Source of the DNA: DASSUW01 sp963792385 | Lineage (GTDB): Bacteria > Actinomycetota > Thermoleophilia > Solirubrobacterales > Solirubrobacteraceae | NCBI GenBank assembly: GCA_963792385.1 | Contig: CAWBVZ010000002.1 | Location: 1 to 64,000 of the forward strand | Direction: 5' to 3' | Length of the DNA: 64,000 nucleotides | In this document: in pieces, positions 35,078-43,804 of the stretch | Layout: each line of letters begins with the position of its first letter | Position numbering within the stretch: the first letter of the stretch is position 1 | Position numbers and translations under genes: made by a program | Notes under the pieces: model-generated | What the model was told of the DNA's origin: nothing | Databases searched by the model: none | The model's input: the letters and a program-made list of their open reading frames with translations, nothing else

Positions 35078-35565
35078 TCATCGACCGCGCTCGCGGTCCA
35101 GCGCGGCCTCGACCGGCTCGCAGATCGTCGCGCTCGACGCCGGCCTGTGCCAGCGCGCGTGGAACCGTCCCGGCCTCGGCCTGCAGCACGCCGAGCAGGA
35201 TGTGACCCGCGCCGATCGCCGGTCCGCGCGCACGAGTGAGATCCGGAGCGCACGCTCCAGCGCGGCCTTCGCGGACGCCGCCATCCGCGGCCGCCCACCG
35301 GGCGAGCTGCCGTAGACGTTGAAATCCCCTGCGGAGATGCCGACGGACGCAGGCCCGGTCGCGCTCGGCGACGAGCGCGTCTTCCAGCGCGTCGTGGTCG
35401 CATAGCCCGACGTCGCCGACCCCACCGCGCCGCCGTCGGCGGGTCATCACGCGTCATACGCGAGCAGGAGGTGCTCGGCCTCGATCGTCGCGTGCCGAGT
35501 GCGCGCGCCTGTGCCTCGGCGTCGTTGACGACCGCCCGGGCCTGGCGGGTGAACCGCTCGAACAT
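35078..35565 (-). pseudogene. Stand-alone Clp N-domain protein, frameshifted
   Basis: The start at 35565 (MFERFTRQARAVVNDAEAQA) is preceded by GAGGAGG. Pieces in successive frames match both Clp N repeats: HATIEAEHLLLAY in repeat one and IGAGHILLGVLQAEAGTVPRAL in repeat two, with the end LVEAALDRERGR-like at 35078. There is no AAA+ module, so this is a ClpN-only protein of about 160 residues rather than ClpC. Such proteins may act as adaptors or substrate-recognition parts of Clp proteases. It is directly downstream of the small HTH gene and under the same promoter. The frame breaks look like sequence errors. Confidence 0.7.
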
Positions 35566-35575
35566 GAGCGCCTCC

Positions 35576-35794
35576 TCGGCTCGAGCCGTGCGCGCGCAGC
35601 CGCTTGGCGTGCTTCTTGTGCACCGCCTGCCGCGTCACGCCGAGCGCCTCGGCGACGAGCGACCACGTCCAGCCGTCCCGCACCGCCCGCTCGACCTCAC
35701 TGTCCTTAAGCCGAGTTGACGAGCCGGCGCAGCGCCACGACCGCGGCGATCCGAAGGCCGGGTCGCGGGGCGACTGGAAATCGGTTGTCGGCAT
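35576..35794 (-). pseudogene. Small helix-turn-helix DNA-binding protein, frameshifted
   Basis: About 75 residues from the ATG at 35794 (MPTTDFQSPRDPAFG). After one indel near 35710 the frame shows DSEVERAVRDGWTWSLVAEALGVTRQAVHKKHAKRL, a helix-turn-helix whose second part (ALGVTRQAVHKKH) is the recognition helix. The 3' end is uncertain because of another indel near 35590. The ATG is immediately next to a 50-bp palindrome that contains promoter elements, so there is no room for a ribosome site and the mRNA is probably leaderless. The HTH plus ClpN pairing recurs in actinobacteria. It most likely regulates its own operon. Confidence 0.7.
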
Positions 35795-35844
35795 GCGAGC
35801 AACCGTAGTTGACACCGAACGGCCTGTCAACTCCGGTTGCTCGC
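35795..35844 (-). promoter_or_regulatory. Palindromic operator-promoter of the HTH/ClpN operon
   Basis: Arms 35795-35814 and 35825-35844 are inverted repeats with 19 of 20 positions matching and a 10-nt centre. Read on the minus strand, TTGACA is followed by 17 nt and TACGGT, then 7 nt to the ATG at 35794. The -35 lies in one arm and the -10 in the other, so a dimeric repressor bound to the palindrome would cover the promoter. Transcription should start at or next to the ATG. Confidence 0.75.
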
Positions 35845-35966
35845 CCGGTTTGCACCACTTCGCACGACTTCGCACCAATCCCGTGCCAATCCACGCGCAG
35901 GAGCCAAAAACCGGCCCGCGCCGCCGTAGCGTCCGCCTCCGGAATGGCCACCAGAGGAGGACACCC

Positions 35967-36275
35967 ATGGATCTCGATCGCATGCGCGAAATCGTCGCCG
36001 CGATCCCAGACGGCGCATGGATGAGCTACGGGGACGTCGCGCGGGCTGCGGGCGGCACGGACAAGCACGCTCGCGCGCTCAACCAGCGCTTCATCAGGGA
36101 GGAGACACCGGGCTCGCACCGGGTGCTGAAGTCGGACGGCACGGTTGGCGGCACGGCGCTCGGCGACCCGGCCGCGGTCCGCCGCCGGCTCGAGGCCGAG
36201 GGCCTGGAGTTCGAAGGCGGCCGAGCGAATGCCGACGCCCGGATCCGCCCGGTGGAGGTGGCCGAACCGGCCTGA
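35967..36275 (+). CDS. Alkyltransferase-like (MGMT-fold) DNA-binding protein
   Basis: 102 residues from the ATG at 35967, with GAGGAGG 4-10 nt upstream region (35955-35960). The sequence follows the DNA-binding domain of O6-methylguanine methyltransferase: REIVAAIPDGAWMSYGDVARAAGG, HARALNQRF, and HRVLKSDGTVGG. The reactive PCHR motif reads GSHR, so the acceptor cysteine is missing, as in ATL proteins. ATL proteins bind alkylated bases and hand them to nucleotide excision repair. This is the only intact frame in block A. Upstream there are two ACTTCGCAC direct repeats (near 35856-35875). aidB, also linked to alkylation, is at 26186 but not adjacent. Confidence 0.82.
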   Translation: MDLDRMREIVAAIPDGAWMSYGDVARAAGGTDKHARALNQRFIREETPGSHRVLKSDGTVGGTALGDPAAVRRRLEAEGLEFEGGRANADARIRPVEVAEPA

Positions 36276-36311
36276 GCGGGTGGGGCGGCGCGGGGTGCGA
36301 CGTGAGCGCGC

Positions 36312-38478
36312 CTAGCGGGCGTGGACAGCGTGACGTCAGGGCTGCTGAGGTACGTGCGCAGGGGTCGTTCGCCGATCGACCTGAACTCCAGCGACACCGC
36401 GTCGTTGGAGATCGGGGCGGCGTAGGAGCAGGCTGAGCGGGGCCGCCGCGGAGCTGATGTCGGCGTACGACGTGCGTGTTGGCCGCGTTGCGAGCACGCG
36501 CCTGGAGTGCCGATGGGAGCGAGAACGTGCCGTTGACGAGGTGGGCCGTCGCCGTCGGGCTGCGTCGGCGACGGTCAGCACCGCGTCACCGGCCGAGGAG
36601 ATCACGTTCGCCGCGGTGGCGAGGTAGTCCGCGCGACGCCCGGCGGCAGGCGCCGAACGACGGCGGTGCGCCGACCGCCAGCGAGAGCGCGCCGGGCACC
36701 GAGCGCGAGATGTGCCGTTGACGTGGTGTGAAGGACGCTGAACGCGACCTCCTTGGTCGGACGTTGCCGGCGAGATAGATGTGGTGAATGAAGTGTGGTG
36801 GCCGATAGACGGTAGGGATCGGGCGCGTCGGCACATGCTGAGCACGACGGTTGGGTGGCGGCGTGGCGGAAGTAAGAGAGGAAACAGCGCGTTAGAGTGC
36901 TAGGTGAAGGTGATGGGTGACGAGATGTAGATAGTAGGAGATAGAAGTAGGGCTAGAAGGAAGTGGGCTGCGTCTGAGGGTTGTGGTCACAGGTGATATG
37001 GAGAGATGCAAGGTGGGCTAGTTGATGTGGCAGACGATCAGGAGAGAAGGATGTCGGACTCGTAGAGCTTACCGTGTGCCAGTAGGTAGACGAGTTGCTG
37101 CCGGTGATGATGAAGGTGGATGGGCTGAGCGGTGCCGGGTCGGCGAACGTGATCTCCCGCGGGGCTGTCGGATAGGTGAAGTCGATGACGGAGATGCCCG
37201 ACGGGTAGTGCCGGTGATGGCGATGTAACCGCTGGAGGTTGGCATGACGTTGAAGTGTGCCACGTGCAGTTCTAAAGATTGCCCTGCGGGCGCGACGTGC
37301 ACGAGCGTCCGCAGCGGTGTAGCCGGTGAGCGGCTAGATGAAGAACAGCGAGTTGCTGAGGACGATGTCTTTGGCCTCGCACTGCGCCTGTGTTCCGCCG
37401 CCCGGCGCGTGGCCGAAGATCAGCACCTTGCCGTGTAGGAGAACGAGACCGAGTGGCCGGTAGAGACGATGCCGATCGAGCGACGAGTACAGGAGGGTTG
37501 GGTTCTCGATGCCTCCCTCGGTGGACGGATCGAGGCGCCGGGTCGAACTTGAACACGAGAAGCCGTTGCGCGGCGCAGATGGCGAGGTTGACGGCGCCGA
37601 GGATCACGTTGTGTCATGGCACTGACTGCCCAGCCGGAGGCGCGGCGCACGAACACGGCGTTCGTCGGGTCGGAGATCTTGATACGCACGATGTCGATGC
37701 CCTGGCACGTCCTGCTCGACCCGCCGACGTAGAGGTAGAGGTTGTCGCGGGACGGCGTCGGGCAGCGCTGTGCGGTGTGGGCGACGCAGCCGGCAGGCGT
37801 GGCCGGCAAGGGCGGAACACTCTCGTCCGTGGCGGACATCCGCAGTATGCGGACGACAGACCGGGTTGGCAGGGTCGGCGATGTCGAAGACGTGGATGCC
37901 CTCGAAGCCGGTGCCGACCGACTGGCTGCCACAGGTCAGGGTGACGGTGTTGCTGGGCGAGTCCCAGGTTGGGATCAGCAGGTTGCCGGAGAGAAGACGT
38001 CGCTGGCGGCGGGGTGGACGCGTGTAGTGGAAGACCGCAACGGGGTTGGCGGGATGGAGGAGTAGAGCACGAGGAACGCGTACAGTGGCGCTGGTAGGCG
38101 TAGTTGCCCTTGAAGGCGAGGTAGGAGTTGATGCGCGCGAGCGCGGGGGTCAGCGGCATCCTGCGGGCAGAGAAGCGGACCGGCGTCATGTTTGTGCTCT
38201 TAGTGTAGAGGACGGAGACCTCTTAGACCGGGTACGCAGCGGCGTCGTCTCGATGTCTGGCTCAGCGACGCCTCGACGTCGATCAGCGAGCACGCGGCCT
38301 CTGAGAGCTCCTCAACGGTGGGCAGCGTGCGTCCAGCTGGAATCGGTGTTCAGCGACAGGGAGCGGTCGCGGCGTCGCACAGGCGGGATGTGCAATCGCA
38401 GCCGCCGGCGCGAACGCCAAGAACATCACTGTCCCCGACAAGCCCGACCAGCCCGGCGATTCCCTTCCTCCGTGCCAT
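36312..38478 (-). pseudogene. Secreted LVIVD-repeat protein, heavily frameshifted
   Basis: The start at 38478 gives MARRKGIAGLVGLVG, the head of a signal peptide. Fragments in several frames include YLAFKGNYAYQ, a GFEGIHVFDIADPANP-type repeat near 37880, VGGSSRTCQGIDIVRIKISDPTNAVFV near 37700 and AHFNVMPTSSGYIAITG near 37230, all typical of LVIVD beta-propeller repeats. The C-terminal part (YLATAANVISSAGDAVLTVADA, PISNDAVSLEFR, TYSSPDVTLSTPAR-like) matches a domain often found at the end of secreted actinobacterial proteins. Between about 36720 and 37070 the sequence becomes AG-rich and meaningless in all frames. The stop near 36312 is a guess. Confidence 0.5.
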
Positions 38479-38582
38479 GCGCGTCCCTCTCCTCGGTGGT
38501 ATCCCCGCTCCGAGCGCTGTCAGTAACGGGCACGGAGTCGCGAGCATAACAGGTAAGCTGCGCTAAAAGAGTGGATTAGTGT

Positions 38583-38597
38583 AAAAAAAAAAAAAAA
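38583..38597. other. Run of 15 A at the end of block A
   Basis: Fifteen consecutive A lie 23 nt before the murD start. Downstream the reading frames become long and regular again. In a genome this GC-rich such a run is exceptional and most likely marks an assembly join. Confidence 0.6.
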
Positions 38598-38620
38598 TGG
38601 AAGGCTGGGCGCGCGCTTGA

Positions 38621-39989
38621 ATGCCCGGCGTGATCAATCGTCCGCCGCTACCGCCGGGGCCGTTCCTCGTCGTCGGGCTCGCCCGCTCGGGGATCGGCGC
38701 CGCGCTCGCGCTGCGGGCGCGCGGCGGCGAGGTCGCGGGGTGCGACGCCCAGGCCGTCGGCGAAGCCGTGCGGGCTGAGCTGGAGGCGGCCGGCATCCCC
38801 GTGCACGCGCCGTCGGAGGGCGTGGATCTGCTGGCGGCGGCGTCGACCGTCGTCAAGAGCCCGGGCGTGCCCCAGGAGGCTCCGGTCGTGGCGGCGGCGC
38901 GGCGGCAGGGCCATCGCGTGATCGGTGAGCTGGAGATCGGCTGGCGGCTGCTGACGAACGAGTTCATCGCGGTCACCGGCTCGAACGGCAAGACGACGAC
39001 CGTCGAGCTGATCGGCCACGTCCACCGCGCGGCGGACCGGGCCGTGGTCGTCGCCGGGAACGTTGGCACCTCGGTGACGAGCCTGCCAGGGAGCCTGCGT
39101 CACGACGCGGTAGTGGTGTGCGAGGCCTCGTCGTTCCAGCTCGAGGACACCGAGGCGTTCGCGCCGGAGGCCGCCGTGCTGCTGAACCTGGCCGAGGACC
39201 ACCTCGACCGTCACGGGTCCGTCGAGGCCTACCGGGCGGCGAAGCTGCGGGCGTTCGCGCTCCAGCCGCCGGAGGCGCTCGCGGTCGCGCCGGCCGGGCT
39301 GACGGCGTCGCTCGGCGGCGACGCCGAGCGCGTCACGTTCGGCGCAGGCGGCGACATGGAGCATCGCGAAGGACGCCTGTGGTGGCGTGGCGAGGCGCTG
39401 ATCGACGTCGGCGACATCCGGCTACGTGGCGCGCACAATCGCGAGAACGCGATGGCCGCGGCGGCCGTGTGCCTGGCTCGCGGCCTGCCCGCGGACGCGG
39501 TCCGCGACGGCCTGGCCACGTTCGGCGGCGTCCCGCATCGCCTCGAGGAGATCGCCACCGTCGACGGGGTGCTCTACGTCAACGACTCCAAGGCGACCAA
39601 CGTCGCCTCCGCGGTGGTGGGGCTCGAATCGTTCGCGCTGGCACCGTGCACGCGATTCTCGGCGGCCGCGGCAAGCACGGTGACTACACGCCGCTGGCCA
39701 AGGCGGTCGCCGAGAGCGCGCGCGCCGTGTACCTGATCGGCGAGGCCGCCGCCGAGCTCGCCGACGCCCTTTCGGCCACCGGCGTGCCGCTCCAGGACTG
39801 CGGCGATCTCGAGCGCGCCGTGGCCGCGGCGCGCGCCGCGGCCGGCCCCGGCGACGTCGTTCTGCTCTCGCCGGCGTGCGCGTCGTACGACCAGTACCGG
39901 TCCTTCGAGGAGCGCGGTGACCACTTCCGGGCGCTGGTGACGGGAGCGCGCCGCAGGGGGATAGGGCCGCGCGTCGAAGCGAGGTCTGA
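38621..39989 (+). CDS. murD: UDP-MurNAc-L-Ala D-glutamate ligase, with frameshifts
   Basis: From the ATG at 38621 the frame is good through VVGLARSGIGAALAL, the ATP loop ITGSNGKTTTVEL-like (AVTGSNGKTTTVELIG), NLAEDHLDRHGS, GAHNRENAMAAAA and VNDSKATNV. At about 39645 one base appears to be missing, and the protein continues in another frame as AGTVHAILGGRGKHGDYTPL and LLSPACASYDQYRSFEERGDHF. That frame has no stop before ftsW, so a second indel is likely near 39930-39960, and the true end is uncertain (39964 or 39989). MurD adds D-glutamate to UDP-MurNAc-L-Ala. The gene is essential, so the frameshifts are almost certainly sequence errors. Confidence 0.88.
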
Positions 39990-41223
39990 TGCCCAGGTCC
40001 GCGCGCGCGAAGAAGCCGCAGCCGCTCGAGCACAGGCTCCTGCTGACGGCGACCTTCTGCCTGCTCGCGGGCGGTGCGGTGATGGTGTACTCGGCCTCGT
40101 CCGCCCGCACGCTGCTGGAGGGCCAGGGCGACGGCACCGCCTACCTCGTCAAGTACGTCGCCTACGGCGCGGTCGGCCTCGTCCTGATGCACCTGCTCTC
40201 GCGCCACGGCCTCGGCGCCGCGCGCAAGCTGGCGCCGCTGTTCCTGCTGTCGCGTTCGTGATGCTCGTGCTGGTGCTGATCCCGCACATCGGGGTCCGGA
40301 TCAACGGCGCCCGCCGGTGGCTGGGAGCCGGGGCGCTCACGTTCCAGCCGTCGGAGGTGATGAAGCTCGCGCTGGTGCTGCACACCGCCGCCGTCCTCAG
40401 CGCGCGCCCGCGGCTCGCCCGCAGCCTGCGCGGGGTGGCGGGGCCGATCCTCGGCGTCGGCGGCGCGGCGATGCTGCTGATCCTCAAGCAGCCCGATCTC
40501 GGCACCGCGCTGGTGATCGGGCTCACGCTCGCCGCGATGCTGGTCGCGGCCGGGCTGCCGCTGCGCCAGCTCGGCCTCGTCGCCGGTGTCGGGGCGTTCC
40601 TGGTGCTCGATGTTCGCGCTCATGGATCCCGAGCGGACCTCGCGCCTGACGGCTTCATCAACCCGTGGGCGCACGCGTCCGGCGCCGGCTTCCAGGCCGT
40701 CCAGGGCCAGATCGCGATCGGTTCCGGCGGGCTGTTCGGGCTCGGGCCGGGGCAGTCGGTGCAGAAGATCTTCTACCTGCCCGAGGCCCACACGGACTTC
40801 ATCCTCGCGGTGATCGGCGAGGAGCTCGGGCTGGCGGGAGTCAGCGCGCTCCTGTGCCTGTACGGCATGATCGGGTATGCGGGGCTGCGGACTGCCCGCA
40901 ACGCGAAGGGCGCCTACGCGAAGTTGCTCGCGGGCGGCCTCACCAGCCTGATCCTGTGCCAAGCGCTGCTCAACGTCTACGCCGTCCTCGGACTCGCGCC
41001 GCTCACCGGCGTGCCGCTCCCGTTCATCTCGTCGGGATCGACGTCGCTGATCGTCATGTTGTGCGCGATGGGTCTGCTGCTGAACGTCGCCGGAGGCGGC
41101 TCGGCACACCTACGAGCGATGGACGGCGGCCGTGAGCGCGCCGCCCAGGATCGTGATCGCGGCGGGCGGAACGGCCGGCCACGTGGTTCCGGCGATCGCG
41201 GTCGCCGACGCGCTGCGGGCTGA
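39989..41223 (+). CDS. ftsW: Septal peptidoglycan polymerase FtsW, with frameshifts
   Basis: SEDS-family membrane glycosyltransferase paired with FtsI. The ATG at 39989 opens EHRLLLTATFCLLAGGAVMVYSASSA. One indel near 40250 moves the protein to the next frame (MLVLVLIPHIGVRINGARRWLGAG, FQPSEVMKLALVL). Two compensating indels at about 40608 and 40650 restore the expected FALMDPERTSRLTGFINPW. The rest is intact: YQ-type loop GAGFQAVQGQIAIGSGGLFG, LPEAHTDFILAVIGEELGLAG and PLPFISSGSTSLIV. The 3' end may be 41135 (overlapping the murG start by 4 nt) if another base is missing; as written it runs to 41223. Confidence 0.88.
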
Positions 41224-42190
41224 GGGCGCCGACGTCCGCTTCGCCGGCGGCGAGCGCGCCGAGGCCGAGCTGGTCCCGGCCGCCGGCTACGAGCTCGACC
41301 CGCTGCGCGTCGAGGGCCTCTCGCGCACGAACCCGCTGAAGGCGGCGCGCGCGGCGGCCAAGGCGACGCTCGCGGTCGGCGCCGCCGCGCGGCTGCTGCA
41401 CCGCCACCGGGCCGACGCGGTGCTCGGCGGCGGCGGCTACGCCGCCGGGCCGGTCGGCCTGGCGGCCGTACTGCGCGGGACGCCGCTCGTGCTCGCCGAG
41501 GCCGATTCGCACCTGGGCCTGACGAACCGCCTGCTCGCCGCGCGCGCCCGCCGGGTCTGCCTCGCCTTCCCGATCGAAGGACGCAGCGGCGACCGCTACC
41601 TGCTGACCGGCCGCCCGGTGCCGCCCACGATCACCGATCGCGCCGCGGCGCGCGCGCAGTTCGGCCTCGAGCCGGACGAGATCGCGGTGCTCGTGTTCGG
41701 CGGCTCGCTCGGCGCGCGCTCGATCAACGAGGCGGCCGTCGAGGCGTTCGCGGACGCGCCGTACCGGATCGTGCACGTCGCCGGCCGGCGCGACTACGCC
41801 GACCTCGCGGCCCCCGGCCCGCACTACGTGCTGCGCGACTACGTGGTGCCGTTCGGCATCGCTCTGGCGGCCTCCGACCTCGCGGTCGCGCGCGCCGGCG
41901 GCTCCGTGTTCGAGCTCGCCCAGTACGGCCTGCCGGCCGTGCTGATCCCGTATCCGCACGCGTCCGGCAACCACCAGGCCGCCAACGCTCGCTGGATGGA
42001 GCAGGCGGGCGCCGCGACCGTCCTGGCGGACGCGGACCTGACGCCCGAACGGCTGCGCGGCGAGGTCGACGCGCTGGTCGCCGACGAGCCGCGGCGGCGC
42101 GCGATGGCCGCCGCTTCGGCGGCGCTCGCCCGGCCCGACGCCGCGCGTGAGATCGCCCACGAGGTCCTCGCCGCCGCCGGGGGCTCCTGA
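41132..42190 (+). CDS. murG: Undecaprenyl-PP-MurNAc-pentapeptide GlcNAc transferase
   Basis: 352 residues from a GTG at 41132. A GT28 glycosyltransferase that makes lipid II from lipid I on the inner membrane face. Signatures: AAGGTAGHVVPAIAVADAL, FAGGERAEAELVPAAGY, DAVLGGGGYAAGPVGLAA, VFGGSLGARSIN, VARAGGSVFELAQYGLPAVLIPYPHASGNHQAANA. The usual HQN segment at the dimer/acceptor site reads EADSHLGLTNRLL. The frame is intact from end to end. The prepilin follows after 63 nt. Confidence 0.94.
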   Translation: MSAPPRIVIAAGGTAGHVVPAIAVADALRAEGADVRFAGGERAEAELVPAAGYELDPLRVEGLSRTNPLKAARAAAKATLAVGAAARLLHRHRADAVLGGGGYAAGPVGLAAVLRGTPLVLAEADSHLGLTNRLLAARARRVCLAFPIEGRSGDRYLLTGRPVPPTITDRAAARAQFGLEPDEIAVLVFGGSLGARSINEAAVEAFADAPYRIVHVAGRRDYADLAAPGPHYVLRDYVVPFGIALAASDLAVARAGGSVFELAQYGLPAVLIPYPHASGNHQAANARWMEQAGAATVLADADLTPERLRGEVDALVADEPRRRAMAAASAALARPDAAREIAHEVLAAAGGS

Positions 42191-42253
42191 CAGGCGTCGA
42201 GTTCCATAAGGGCGCGCTAAAGCGCTCAGGCCGATCTGCCGTTATCTGAAGCC

Positions 42254-42683
42254 ATGGAGCGTCGGTACGGTCACCCAGTCAGAGCACGGTTTTACGCTCG
42301 TCGAGCTGCTCGTCGTGATCCTGATCATCGGGATCCTCGCCGCGATCGCCCTCCCGGCGTTCCTGAACCAGCGCGTGAAGGCCCAGGACGCGGACGCGAA
42401 GTCCATCGCGACGGTGGTCTCGACCGCGTTCGAGATCTGGCACCAGGACCACAACACTTACGCCGGCGCCACCCAGAGCGGGCTGACGGAGATCGAGCCG
42501 GTGATCGCCAGCGCGCGCGGTCTCGTCGTGACCGGCACGATCGACACGTACGAGATCTCGGTCGACTCCGTGTCCGGGGCCGGCGGCGGTGGGCCGTTCA
42601 AGATCCTAGGCGGTTCCGGCAGGACCGTGCGCACGTGCACCAATCCCGGTAAGGGCGGCTGCCCGCAAAGCGGCGGCTGGTAG
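42254..42683 (+). CDS. Type IV prepilin-like protein, probable 1-nt error at start
   Basis: About 143 residues. The prepilin peptidase site and N-terminal helix are unmistakable: HGFTLVELLVVILIIGILAA followed by IALPAFLNQRV. This frame (GTG at 42315) has no start codon upstream, but removing one G at 42256-42257 joins it to the ATG at 42254 and gives MSVGTVTQSEHGFTLVELL, a normal short leader. The globular part has YEISVDSVSG and a terminal CTNPGKGGCPQSGGW with two cysteines likely to form the pilin disulfide. It lies between murG and block B, not in a pilus cluster, and is distinct from the Tad genes at 14-20 kb. Confidence 0.85.
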
Positions 42684-42687
42684 CGGC

Positions 42688-42745
42688 GGGGGGGGAGTTG
42701 TTTGGTTGTTATGTTGGTTAATGTTGCTGTGATGTTGTGAGGTGA
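42688..42745. other. Poly-G run and GT-rich tract opening block B
   Basis: Eight G (42688-42695) directly after the prepilin stop are followed by about 50 nt of G/T-rich sequence, the same pattern as at 32732. The 42746-42877 stretch that follows has no gene and no clear element beyond a small GCGCTTCGCGC hairpin. Frequent indels begin in the next gene and continue to about 48760. Confidence 0.65.
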
Positions 42746-42877
42746 GTTGGTTGAGTAGCGCTTCGCGCTCGGTCGTGTGCTCCGCTGGAGGTGTAGCAAG
42801 TAATCTCGCAGGAACCGCTCGACGCGCGCGGTAGCTCCGATCGTTGGCTTCCGGCGCGCGCCGAGCGCTCGAAGAGC

Positions 42878-42936
42878 TTGACTTCCTCGGATCAGACGAG
42901 TACGTTCCGCAGAACTGGATTCGACATTGTCGAATC
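42878..42936 (+). promoter_or_regulatory. glpF promoter and IclR-type operator
   Basis: TTGACT (42878-42883), 17 nt, TACGTT (42901-42906) make a plausible promoter. A perfect 19-bp palindrome (42918-42936, arms GATTCGACA and TGTCGAATC around a central T) lies just past the expected start of transcription. The same motif is found between dhaM and the iclR-type gene. A GAGGAGGAGGAGAGG ribosome site (42951-42965) follows, ending at the glpF ATG. Confidence 0.78.
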
Positions 42937-42965
42937 ACAGTCCAATCCGTGAGGAGGAGGAGAGG

Positions 42966-43786
42966 ATGGAGGCGTACTCACTGGGGCAGCGCGCGTTCGC
43001 CGAGACGCTCGGCACCGCGCTGCTCGTGCTGGTCGGCCGGGCTCGGTGGTGGCGACGCTGATGCTCGCCGGCGACAGCCACGCCGGCCATCACGGGCGCC
43101 GACCTGCTCGGCATCTCGTTCGCCTTCGGGCTGGTCATCGCCGCGCTGGTGTACGCGATCGGCAAGGTCTCGGGCTGCCACATCAACCCGGCCGTGACGT
43201 TCGCGCTCGCGGCCACCAAGCGCTTCCCCTGGCGCGAGGTCCCGGCCTACTGGGCCGCGCAGGTCGTCGGCGCCGTGCTCGGCGCGCTCGGCGATCTGGG
43301 CGCATGTTCGCCCAGACCGGGATCGACCTCGGCATGGGCCAGACCGTCGTTCAACGAGGACACCACGACGCTGGGCGCTCGGCGATCTTCGCCGAGGGCA
43401 TCGGCACGTTCATCCTGATGTTCGCGATCCTCGGGATCGTCGACACGCGCTCGCCCGAGCGACTTCGCCGGCCTCGTCATCGGCGGCGTCGTGGTCGCGA
43501 TCATCATGATCGTCGGCCCGCTCACGGGCGCCTCGCTCAACCCGGCGCGCGCCTTCGGGCCCGAGCTCGTCTCCGCGATCGGCGGCGGCGCGACGCACTG
43601 GGGCCAGCTGATCCCCGTCTACGTCCTGCCCGGCCTCGTCGGCTGCGGCGCTCGCCGCTTTCGCCTACGACTTCCTGGCCGACGCCGCGCACTCGTCGAG
43701 CGGCCGATCAAGGAGGCCGTCACCGACCCCGGACCCGACGCGCGTCGATCGCCGCGGCCGAACGTGAAGGAGGAGAGGCAGCATGA
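42966..43786 (+). pseudogene. glpF: Glycerol facilitator/aquaporin, frameshifted
   Basis: From the ATG at 42966 (MEAYSLGQRAFAETLGTALLVLV) the protein can be followed through several frames: ITGADLLGISFAFGLVIAALV, SGCHINPAVTFALAATKRFPW (first NPA), IFAEGIGTFILMFAILGIVDTRS, and PLTGASLNPARAFGPELVSAIGGG (second NPA), then THWGQLIPVYVLPGLVG. Both NPA pore motifs are kept, and the aspartate/leucine context after the second fits a glycerol-conducting channel. At least four indels are needed. It is the first gene of the dihydroxyacetone kinase unit. The exact stop (43768-43786) is uncertain. Confidence 0.78.
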
Positions 43787-43804
43787 CCACGGTGACCGCC
43801 GACG

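Noticed and set aside
32772..38478. True pseudogene island produced by gene decay
   Set aside because: Protein text is conserved on both sides of each frame change and catalytic motifs remain, while indels are single-base and evenly spread; error is simpler than decay of five neighbouring genes.
38583..38597. Poly-A run as a terminator U tract for a minus-strand gene
   Set aside because: No hairpin precedes it on the minus strand, and the only minus-strand gene nearby starts at 38478 and reads away from it.
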